This document shows, one piece after another, positions 1-6,417 of a DNA stretch of 17,230 bases. A program made the position numbers and the translations under genes. Source of the stretch: Caldivirga sp. Lineage in GTDB: Archaea > Thermoproteota > Thermoprotei > Thermoproteales > Thermocladiaceae. The stretch is taken from contig JAPWUH010000009.1 in NCBI GenBank assembly GCA_028275645.1, positions 1 to 17,230 on the forward strand, given 5' to 3'. Each line of letters starts with the position of its first letter. The stretch's first letter is position 1. A model generated the notes under the pieces. That model did no database searches, was not told the DNA's origin, and saw only the letters and a program-made list of their open reading frames with translations.

Positions 1-842
1 GGAGGAGGATAATTCACATTGACATTGATAAGAGTGAGATTGGTAAGAACGTTAAACCGAGCGTGGGCATTATTGGCGATGCGAAGGCTACCTTAAGGAT
101 GATGCTTGAGCTGTTGCCTAAGGCCGCCGTTAAGAATGAGCAATTCGTCAACTGGTTAAGGTCGATTAAGGAGGCCTACGAGAAGTTCAGGGAAACCAGC
201 GATATGCCAGGCTTCGCCCCCTGGAAGGTACTTAAGGTCATTAGGGAGGTTACGCCACCCCAGGCCATAGTGGCGACGGGTGTTGGTAGCCACCAAATGT
301 GGAGTGAGCTGCATTGGGACGTCTACGTGCCTGGAACCTTCATAACCAGCGCCGGCCTGGGGACAATGGGGTTCGGCATACCGGCGGCCCTGGGTGCTAA
401 GGTGGCTAGGCCCAATGTCCCAGTCCTGGATATTGATGGTGACGGCTCATTCCAAATGACGATGCAGAACCTAGCCCTAGTCAGGGAATATAACCTACCC
501 ATAATAGTGGTTATCTTCGATAACTCAGCCTTAATGCTTGTTAGGCATTGGCAAATGTTACTCTACGGTAGGAGGATAATAGCCGTTGACTTCCAGGCTA
601 ACCCAGACTTCATAAAGATAGGTGAGGCCTACGGCATAGATGGCGTCAGGCCAAGCAACTACGATGAATTGAGGAGTAGCGTAGCTAGGGCGATTAGGAA
701 TAATGAACCATTGATAGTTGACGTCACTATTGATAGGGAGAGGGACCTAGTACTGCCATGGGTTCAACCCGGGAAGTGGCTTAGTGAAGTGGTCCTACCC
801 GACGGGTTCAAGGTTAACCTGAGGTACGGTGATGCGTTATGA
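1..842 (+). CDS. ilvB: Acetolactate synthase large subunit, C-terminal part (5' truncated)
   Basis: This is a thiamine-diphosphate enzyme that condenses two pyruvates, or pyruvate and 2-oxobutyrate, in the first common step of valine, leucine and isoleucine synthesis. The reading frame is open from base 3 and reads IHIDIDKSEIGKNVKP, the usual central-domain sequence of the family. The first ATG/GTG codons near base 63 are therefore internal, and the true start lies upstream of the window. The C-terminal ThDP-binding domain is present: the GDG...N cofactor motif is encoded at about 438-470, preceded by a SAGLGTMGFGIPAALGAK segment. The region after the motif reads FDNSALMLVRHWQ where the family commonly has an NN..LGMVRQWQ-like sequence. 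The TGA stop overlaps the ATG of the next gene (ATGA), so the two subunits are probably translationally coupled. Identification is firm. Related ThDP enzymes such as oxalyl-CoA decarboxylase are less likely given the ilvN-ilvC context. Confidence 0.93.
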   Translation, partial: RRIIHIDIDKSEIGKNVKPSVGIIGDAKATLRMMLELLPKAAVKNEQFVNWLRSIKEAYEKFRETSDMPGFAPWKVLKVIREVTPPQAIVATGVGSHQMWSELHWDVYVPGTFITSAGLGTMGFGIPAALGAKVARPNVPVLDIDGDGSFQMTMQNLALVREYNLPIIVVIFDNSALMLVRHWQMLLYGRRIIAVDFQANPDFIKIGEAYGIDGVRPSNYDELRSSVARAIRNNEPLIVDVTIDRERDLVLPWVQPGKWLSEVVLPDGFKVNLRYGDAL

Positions 843-1135
843 ACAGCTACAGGATAAACCTAACACTACTGAACACAGATGGAGGACTGGATCCGCTGGT
901 CAGGGCGCTCAATATAGTGAGGAGGGGTAAGGTTAACGTTAAGGCCATAACCGCCTCGTTTAATAGGGATGCGATAGATGTTGATATTTACGTCGAGGGT
1001 ATTGAGGATGAGGTTAACTGGGTTTGCAACAAGTTGAATAAATTATACGATGTCGTTAAAGTGAGCTACACAGCAACGGCAAGTATAAGTATACCTGAGG
1101 CTCAAGTCTCGTTAATGGGTGAGAGGAATGGCTAA
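839..1135 (+). CDS. ilvN: Acetolactate synthase small (regulatory) subunit, short ACT-domain form
   Basis: This is probably the regulatory subunit that binds the large subunit and gives feedback control by valine. The 98-residue product has one ACT-like beta-alpha-beta-beta-alpha-beta unit at about residues 4-80 (start RINLTLLNTDGGLDPLVRAL, then an RRGKVNVKAI loop). Typical IlvN/IlvH proteins are about 160 residues or longer, with a second C-terminal domain that is absent here. The start ATG overlaps the large-subunit stop by 4 bases, and a GGTGAT Shine-Dalgarno-like element lies 4-5 bases upstream. The 3' end overlaps the start of ilvC by a few bases. Position between ilvB and ilvC supports the call more than sequence does, because the ACT domain is divergent and the usual N-terminal glycine-rich effector loop is weak. 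Confidence 0.75.
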   Translation: MNSYRINLTLLNTDGGLDPLVRALNIVRRGKVNVKAITASFNRDAIDVDIYVEGIEDEVNWVCNKLNKLYDVVKVSYTATASISIPEAQVSLMGERNG

Positions 1136-2114
1136 GATATACAGGGAAGGTGATGCGGACTTATCAGAGTTGAAAGGCAAGGTAGTAGCCATCCTAGGCT
1201 ACGGCATACAGGGTAGGTCATGGGCATTGAACATGAGGGATAGTGGGTTAAACGTAATAGTGGGTGTTAGGCTAGGCAAGAGCTTTGACCTGGCTAGGCA
1301 GGAGGGATTTGAGACCTATAGTGTAGCTGAGGCCACAAGAATGGCTGATGTAGTTGCTGTTCTACTGCCGGATATGGTTCAACCTAAGGTTTGGGAGAGT
1401 GAAATAGGGCCCAACCTGAAGCCAGGTTCACTGGTTGTATTCGCACACGGTTTCAACATAAGGTTCAACCTAATTAAGCCACCGAGCAACGTTGACGTAA
1501 CCCTGGTTGCCCCTAAGGCACCAGGTAAGGCGGTTAGGGACGAGTACCTTAGGGGTTGGGGAGTTCCTGCATTGGTTGCTGTTCATCAGGACTATACAGG
1601 CAGGGCACTTAAGAGGGCGTTGGCCGTAGCTAAGGCTAATGGCTTCACCAGGGTTGGCGTTATTGAAACCACATTCGCCGAGGAGACCGAGACCGACCTA
1701 ATAGGCGAGCAGACAGTCCTAGTTGGAGGCTTAATGGAGCTTATCAAGAAGGGCTTCGAAACGATGGTGGAGTTGGGCTACCAACCTGAGGTGGCCTACT
1801 TCGAGGTCCTTAATGAGGCTAAGTTAATAATGGACCTAATATGGGAGAGGGGCATCTACGGGATGCTTAATGGGGTAAGTGAAACCGCAAGGTACGGTGG
1901 GTTAACCGTAGGTCCATACATCCTTGATGAAACAGTTAAGGAGAGGATGAGGAAGGCGGCTGAGAGGGTTAGGAGCGGTGAATTCGCCAGGGAGTGGTTA
2001 AACGAGTATGAGAGTGGTATGAGGAACCTAAATAGGCTACTCAATGAGATTAAGAACCACAGAATTGAGATTGTTGGTGAAGAGTTGAGGAGAATGATGA
2101 GGAGCGGTAAGTAG
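1128..2114 (+). CDS. ilvC: Ketol-acid reductoisomerase (class I)
   Basis: The enzyme converts acetolactate or acetohydroxybutyrate into the dihydroxy acid, using Mg2+ and NAD(P)H, as the second common step of branched-chain amino-acid synthesis. From the ATG at 1128 the protein is 328 aa, the usual class I length. It starts MAKIYREGDADLSELKG and has the Rossmann motif GYGIQG (24-29), catalytic His in FAHGFN (H107), VAPKAPG (K130), the metal-binding acids in DLIGEQ (D190, E194), E226/E230, and SETARYG (S251). A GTG at 1119 is also in frame, but ATG 1128 gives the family N-terminus and has GGTGAG just upstream. The cofactor-specificity loop (residues 45-56, VGVRLGKSFDLA) is one residue shorter than the common VGLRxGSxSWxxA pattern. 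The gene is third in an overlapping ilvB-ilvN-ilvC operon. Confidence 0.96.
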   Translation: MAKIYREGDADLSELKGKVVAILGYGIQGRSWALNMRDSGLNVIVGVRLGKSFDLARQEGFETYSVAEATRMADVVAVLLPDMVQPKVWESEIGPNLKPGSLVVFAHGFNIRFNLIKPPSNVDVTLVAPKAPGKAVRDEYLRGWGVPALVAVHQDYTGRALKRALAVAKANGFTRVGVIETTFAEETETDLIGEQTVLVGGLMELIKKGFETMVELGYQPEVAYFEVLNEAKLIMDLIWERGIYGMLNGVSETARYGGLTVGPYILDETVKERMRKAAERVRSGEFAREWLNEYESGMRNLNRLLNEIKNHRIEIVGEELRRMMRSGK

Positions 2115-2185
2115 TGGTTATAGTTTACATGTAATCACTATTAAATTTTACAAAAGTTAACTCTCAGTAGAATAATAATCTTGGT

Positions 2186-2197
2186 AAAATTAATAAA
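2186..2197 (+). promoter_or_regulatory. TATA-like promoter of the leuC gene
   Basis: The AT-rich string AAATTAATAAA lies about 26 bp before position 2220. This would give a 12-nt leader that contains GGTGG (2224-2228), 3 nt before the ATG at 2232. The 117-bp gap after ilvC and this box suggest that leuC can be transcribed separately from the ilv genes. Confidence 0.45.
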
Positions 2198-2231
2198 CCC
2201 TCATTGGGTAGCCGTGTTAAAGTGGTGGCTA

Positions 2232-3482
2232 ATGGGCCTCACATTAACAGAAAAGATACTAAGTAGGGCCGCTGGGAGGCAGGTGGCACCCGGCGACGTA
2301 ACTGAGATAAGCGTTGACCTGGCGGCATTCCACGATTTAACAGGTCATCACGTTGTTGAGGTTATGGAGAATATAGGGGTGGTTAAGGTTTGGGACCTTG
2401 ATAGGTTTGTAATAGCCTTTGATCACCTGGCGCCTCCACCCAATGAGAGGGCTGCCGAGATTCAGGTTAAACTGAGGAGGTTCGCTAAATCAATAAACGT
2501 GAGGAACTTCCACGACGTCGGCGATGGTATACTCCACCAGATACTGCTTGAGAGGTACGCGCTACCTGGTCAGGTCGTTATGGCTGCTGATAGCCACACA
2601 ACCACTGTTGGGGCTATAGGCGCCTTTGCCCAGGGAATGGGGGCTAGCGACATGGCCGCCATATTGATCACGGGTAAGACATGGATTATGATTCCTGAGC
2701 CATTCCTAATAAGGCTAGTTAACGAACCATCGCTGGGCGTTTACGGTAAGGATGTTGCACTGCACATACTCTCCGTTTTTAAGGCTGAGGGCCTTAATGG
2801 TAAGTCCGTTGAGTTTCAGGTGGAGAAGCCCAAGGCATTCCCGATGGATTACAGGGCTACGGTATCTAACATGGGTGTTGAATTTGGGGCAGACGCAGCC
2901 ATATTCATACCTGATGGTGAAACCTTGGATTACCTGAGGAGGAGTAGGGGTATTGAGGCTAAGGTAACTGCCCCAGATCAGGATGCTAGGTATGTAGATA
3001 GCTACACCATTGAGCTCAATAAGCTTGAACCCCTGGTGGCGGCACCCCACAGCGTGGATAACGTTAAGTCTATCACCGAGGTTGAGGGTACTGAGGTTGA
3101 CTACGTGTTCATAGGTTCATGCACAAATGGCAGGTTAAGTGACCTGGAGGTGGCGGCAAGGATACTTAAGAACGGTAAGGTTAAGGCCAGGTGCATAGCC
3201 ATACCAGCCTCAAGGGACCTATTCATGAAGGCCCTTGATGCGGGTTACATAAATGTGTTGACTAGGGCTGGGTGTGTGGTTACCTACGGTACATGCGGGC
3301 CGTGCCTAGGGGGCCACTTTGGCGTTATCGGCCCAGGTGAGGTGGCTGTCTCAACGGGTAGTAGGAATTTCAAGGGTAGGATGGGTTCCCCTGAGGGTAA
3401 GGTTTACCTAGCCAATGCGGCTACGGCAGCCGCCGCGGCACTTGAGGGTAAGTTAACCGACCCAAGGAAGTACCTACGTTGA
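2232..3482 (+). CDS. leuC: 3-isopropylmalate dehydratase large subunit (LeuC/homoaconitase family)
   Basis: This is an aconitase-superfamily large subunit that carries a [4Fe-4S] cluster and isomerises 2- to 3-isopropylmalate in leucine synthesis, or homocitrate/homoisocitrate in the lysine branch. From ATG 2232 it is 416 aa, typical of the archaeal two-subunit type. Cluster ligands are visible as GSCTNGR (C297) and GTCGPCLGG (C355, C358). Other family motifs are [13 protein letters not shown] (119-130) and [13 protein letters not shown] (373-385). An in-frame codon at 2181 would add 17 residues that do not look like the family, so the later start is preferred. The small subunit LeuD is not in the window. 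Context beside ilvBNC favours leucine synthesis, but sequence reading cannot separate isopropylmalate from homoaconitate specificity. Confidence 0.9.
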   Translation: MGLTLTEKILSRAAGRQVAPGDVTEISVDLAAFHDLTGHHVVEVMENIGVVKVWDLDRFVIAFDHLAPPPNERAAEIQVKLRRFAKSINVRNFHDVGDGILHQILLERYALPGQVVMAADSHTTTVGAIGAFAQGMGASDMAAILITGKTWIMIPEPFLIRLVNEPSLGVYGKDVALHILSVFKAEGLNGKSVEFQVEKPKAFPMDYRATVSNMGVEFGADAAIFIPDGETLDYLRRSRGIEAKVTAPDQDARYVDSYTIELNKLEPLVAAPHSVDNVKSITEVEGTEVDYVFIGSCTNGRLSDLEVAARILKNGKVKARCIAIPASRDLFMKALDAGYINVLTRAGCVVTYGTCGPCLGGHFGVIGPGEVAVSTGSRNFKGRMGSPEGKVYLANAATAAAAALEGKLTDPRKYLR

Positions 3483-3543
3483 TACGCTAAGGATCATTAA
3501 TTATTGATTAATTAAAATCAGCGCGACTATGCGATTTACGCTA

Positions 3544-4428
3544 TTATTGATTACTAACCTCACCACCCCTGCTACCTTCGGCATTAGCACCGGTGGGGGC
3601 TTCGCCGGGTCTCTGAGATGCCTGCCTCCTGGCCTCACTTTTAATTAAATCCAGCAGCGTGGTGAAGCGCCATTTCCAAATCCTGAATGCCTCCTTAATA
3701 AGGCTAAGCATGTCCATGTTTCCGTAGTTTTCAATCCAAAACACGTACTTATCCTCATCCCAATCCACAACCAATGACCCACTGCACACCTCCTCACAGG
3801 TCTTCCAATTATCGAATGTGCACTGCAGTGGGTCGGTTATGACGTATCCATCATCCCCCTTACTAATGCCCTTACAGAATTCCTTACACGCAGCGCACCT
3901 CTCATCCTTGGCATTGAGTAGTTGGACCTTGGGGTAGTAGTAGTATGACGCTAAGCATGCCTGCCACTTCGCATGATCCCTGGCCCTGCCTAGCTTAGCA
4001 TATGCCTCGATGGATAAGACCTGGCCCTTACTCATCTTCAGTATCAACGTGTCTGGGTACAGTGGTGCGAAGTCTGGGTCATCTGGGACTAGGTCCTTGG
4101 CGTACACCGACACCACCTGGTCATTAGCCTTAACGCTTAGCTGGTACCTAACCTGGCATAGGCTTGGGTCAACAAGCTCCTCCTCACACTCCTCAATTTT
4201 AGGCAACTTATTTAGGTTAGTCTTGAGGGGTATCATGGATAGCCTATGGGCAAGCACCTCATCATACATAACCGTGGTGTTGTCCAGGATAATTACCCTG
4301 TCTATGGCTAACACAGGCACGTCAGATATGAGCACCCTTCTAAGCGAGTTAACTAAGCTTGGCTTAACACCCTCCACCACGAATTTCAGGTAATCGTTAC
4401 TGTATTGGAGAACCTTAACAGACACCAC
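3544..4428 (-). CDS. rpoD: DNA-directed RNA polymerase subunit D (Rpo3)
   Basis: This is the archaeal counterpart of bacterial alpha and eukaryotic Rpb3, which dimerises with subunit L to start RNA polymerase assembly. The 294-aa product opens with the dimerisation domain, including VNSLRRVLISDVPVLAI (26-42) and LAHRLSMIPLKT (59-70). A cysteine-rich insert follows with C178, C181, C185, C203, C211 and C215, spaced as in the ferredoxin-like Fe-S domain known in many archaeal D subunits. The C-terminal helix region (about 235-270) returns to the dimerisation domain and ends in a polar tail. The start is GTG at 4428 (GTG 4425 is also possible). A TTTATAAA box is centred 26 bp upstream, so the mRNA is probably leaderless. 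The gene is convergent with leuC. I cannot tell by eye whether one or two Fe-S clusters are bound. Confidence 0.95.
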   Translation of the reverse strand: MVSVKVLQYSNDYLKFVVEGVKPSLVNSLRRVLISDVPVLAIDRVIILDNTTVMYDEVLAHRLSMIPLKTNLNKLPKIEECEEELVDPSLCQVRYQLSVKANDQVVSVYAKDLVPDDPDFAPLYPDTLILKMSKGQVLSIEAYAKLGRARDHAKWQACLASYYYYPKVQLLNAKDERCAACKEFCKGISKGDDGYVITDPLQCTFDNWKTCEEVCSGSLVVDWDEDKYVFWIENYGNMDMLSLIKEAFRIWKWRFTTLLDLIKSEARRQASQRPGEAPTGANAEGSRGGEVSNQ

Positions 4429-4450
4429 ATAGCCCCCACTGGGTAAGCAT

Positions 4451-4458
4451 TTTATAAA
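4451..4458 (-). promoter_or_regulatory. TATA box of rpoD
   Basis: TTTATAAA, a perfect palindrome, is centred 26 bp from the rpoD GTG start on the minus strand. This matches the archaeal spacing between TATA box and transcription start and implies a leaderless transcript. Confidence 0.6.
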
Positions 4459-4576
4459 CCTTAATCAGCCATATGCAGGCCGGTTGCATTCGCACCTAGA
4501 ACCCCTTACTGCATGGGGGTGGCTTTAGTTCTGCCGAATCGGGAAAAGTAAAAATCGGGCTAAGGCTACGGGCCTT
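4459..4576. other. GC-rich divergent intergenic segment with a possible hairpin
   Basis: This segment lies between rpoD and the gene at 4577. AGAAC (4498-4502) can pair with GTTCT (4528-4532), and CCC (4503-4505) with GGG (4515-4517), leaving a 9-base loop and a one-sided bulge. A TATA-like AAAGTAAAAAT at about 4545-4553 is centred about 28 bp before the GTG at 4577. I see no tRNA fold, and no C/D or H/ACA box set. It is either a structured control region or simply a GC-rich spacer. Confidence 0.3.
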
Positions 4577-5059
4577 GTGAACCTGGTTGATAGGTTCATT
4601 GAGGCTTTCCTAGCGGTGTACAGGGATTATAAGGTTAAGTGGAGTTTGATAGATGTCTACGCCTACAGAACCCTAGGCAGGTCGGTTAAGGCCTTTGCCT
4701 CACTCATAATGAACATTAACGGTGAACCTAAGACGATCAACATATACCTACTTTCAAATGGTGAGGCAGTGATAATCTCCGACGTGACCCCAGTGTTTAG
4801 GGGAAATGTTAAATGCGGGGGTTGGTTAGTTAAGTTAACCGTGGACATGTACCTACCTCAGGAGGAGTACACCCTATGCCTCGGTGCACGCATAGATGAG
4901 TTAGGTGACTTCTTCCTAGCCCTAACTAGTGATTACGGTGAGGAGAGGGTTGTTGTGTATGGTAAGGTTCCTAGGGAGCATGTTAACTACGGCTCGTTAG
5001 TTCAGGTGTTGAGTGGTGTTAGGGGGTTCTTGGTTAAGGTTTATTCGCCTGCTCATTAA
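4577..5059 (+). CDS. Conserved-looking hypothetical protein, 160 aa
   Basis: I do not recognise this protein. It is 160 residues with no signal peptide or membrane segment. An amphipathic N-terminal helix (DRFIEAFLAVYRDY) precedes alternating beta-strand-like segments such as TINIYLLSNGEAVIISDVTP, WLVKLTVDMYLPQ and RVVVYGKVPREHV. Two cysteines (about 81 and 101) are not in a metal-binding pattern. Codon use resembles the neighbours, and the GTG start has a TATA-like AAAGTAAAAAT about 28 bp upstream, both of which support a real gene. Its last 26 bases overlap the end of moeA tail to tail. It is divergent from rpoD across a 148-bp spacer. No function is assigned. Confidence 0.65.
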   Translation: MNLVDRFIEAFLAVYRDYKVKWSLIDVYAYRTLGRSVKAFASLIMNINGEPKTINIYLLSNGEAVIISDVTPVFRGNVKCGGWLVKLTVDMYLPQEEYTLCLGARIDELGDFFLALTSDYGEERVVVYGKVPREHVNYGSLVQVLSGVRGFLVKVYSPAH

Positions 5060-6320
5060 AGACCGGCCTTATCAACTCAACCTCAACCTCATCCCCCTCA
5101 TCATACCCCTCCCTATTCTCAGGCACCACAAGTATCCCATTACCCTTAACCAGCGTGGTTAAGATACCGCTACCTGTTAGGGCCAGCGGCTCAACGTATG
5201 TTTTACCGTCCTTACCCACGTAAACCCTCACCCTAACGAAAGACCTCGTGTTTATGGGTGTGGCAACCCTCCTGGTCAGCGTACCCTTAATCCTAGGTCT
5301 GGGTTCATCAACAGCATTCATCATGTGGAGTAGTATTGGCCTAACCAGAACCTCGAAGCCTGTTAATGATGCCACTGGGAAGCCGCTCAACATGAATATT
5401 GGCTTACCATCCTTCACAGCTATGCTATTGGGTCTACCCGGCCTAATCGCTAGCCCATGGTTTATGTAATCTGGGTTTAATCCCCTAACAGCCTTAATCG
5501 TGTAGTCGGCCTTACCCACAGATGCCCCACCCGTGGTTATTACAGCGTCGTGGTTGTTAAGCATTTTAATGACTGCATCCCTTATTGCTTGCTCATCATC
5601 AGGGAGCTTGAGATAATCCACGGTGCAGCCCATTTCCTTAAGCATCGATGCCAGTATAAACCTGGTGCTGTTTATCACCTTACCAGGTGGTAGGCCATTC
5701 TTAGCGACATCCTCAACCTCAACTAACTCGTTACCGGTAACCAGTAAGGCCACCCTTGGTTCATAGACCTTAACCTTAATAATACCCATGGACGCCAATA
5801 CCCCTAAATCCCAAGGCTTAATCAATGTACCCCTCTTAAACACTAATTCACCGGCGGCAACATCCTCACCCACCCTTGACACGTTATCCATTGGGGCCAC
5901 TGGCCTGTAAACCTCAACATAATCCCCCCTCCTACCTGTGTTTTCGTACATAACCACAGCGTCGGCGCCAGGTGGTAGTGGGGCCCCTGTGGCTATCTCC
6001 ACAGCCTCCCCCTGGCCGATGATGTACCTTCCTGGGTCATCACCCACCTGTAGGTACCCCTTAACCCTCAGTATCGCTGGGTTGGTTGGCGATGACCCGA
6101 ATGTGTCTATGCTCCTCACGGCGTAGCCATCAACGGCCGACCTATTGAATGGTGGTACATTGACGCTTGAATACACATCCTCGGCTAAATACCTTCCAAC
6201 CGCATCCTCGAGGTTAACCTCAACTACGTTGGGTTCATGCCTAATGAACCTTAAGGCCTCATTTAAAACCTGGTCAACGCCCTTAACCTCCTTAAACCCC
6301 CTACCAGTAACATCCTCCAC
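5034..6320 (-). CDS. moeA: Molybdopterin molybdenumtransferase (MoeA family)
   Basis: MoeA inserts molybdate, or tungstate in many hyperthermophiles, into adenylylated molybdopterin, the last step of Mo/W cofactor synthesis, in the cytoplasm. The 428-aa product carries the family motifs in order: PPFNRSAVDGYAV (56-68), IATGAPLPPGADAVV (109-123), VTGNEL (194-199), TTGGASVGKADY (262-273), IRPGRPNSIA (292-301) and LSGFPVAS (311-318). A C-terminal barrel (about 345-420) follows. The LSGFPVAS motif replaces the more common LPGNPVS-like sequence. The start is GTG 6320, with ATTTTTAAAT centred about 26 bp upstream, implying its own leaderless promoter. It lies 97 bp downstream of the SelD-like gene on the same strand. 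Archaea often carry two MoeA paralogues (Mo and W types), and I cannot say which this is. Confidence 0.93.
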   Translation of the reverse strand: MEDVTGRGFKEVKGVDQVLNEALRFIRHEPNVVEVNLEDAVGRYLAEDVYSSVNVPPFNRSAVDGYAVRSIDTFGSSPTNPAILRVKGYLQVGDDPGRYIIGQGEAVEIATGAPLPPGADAVVMYENTGRRGDYVEVYRPVAPMDNVSRVGEDVAAGELVFKRGTLIKPWDLGVLASMGIIKVKVYEPRVALLVTGNELVEVEDVAKNGLPPGKVINSTRFILASMLKEMGCTVDYLKLPDDEQAIRDAVIKMLNNHDAVITTGGASVGKADYTIKAVRGLNPDYINHGLAIRPGRPNSIAVKDGKPIFMLSGFPVASLTGFEVLVRPILLHMMNAVDEPRPRIKGTLTRRVATPINTRSFVRVRVYVGKDGKTYVEPLALTGSGILTTLVKGNGILVVPENREGYDEGDEVEVELIRPVFNEQANKP

Positions 6321-6340
6321 GGTTCCGTCGGTTGGCTGTG

Positions 6341-6350
6341 ATTTAAAAAT
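6341..6350 (-). promoter_or_regulatory. TATA box of moeA
   Basis: ATTTTTAAAT on the minus strand is centred about 26 bp before the moeA GTG start. It lies in the short gap after the SelD-like gene, so moeA can be transcribed independently. Confidence 0.5.
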
Positions 6351-6417
6351 CCTTGGCTATTGGTGAGGTGGGCATTGTGCTTTCAACTGGTTAGGCCGTT
6401 GATCTCGGCCTTTGCCC

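Noticed and set aside
2181..2231. N-terminal extension of LeuC by 17 residues
   Set aside because: The added residues do not look like the family, and the codons overlap the promoter. ATG 2232 has GGTGG upstream.
4459..4576. Whole or split tRNA gene
   Set aside because: No T-arm (GGTTCRAnYCC), acceptor pairing or bulge-helix-bulge motif could be found on either strand.
6394..6410. Hairpin GGCCG-TTGATCT-CGGCC after the SelD-like gene as an intrinsic terminator
   Set aside because: The 5-bp stem is real, but on the minus strand no T-run follows, and archaeal termination does not depend on hairpins.
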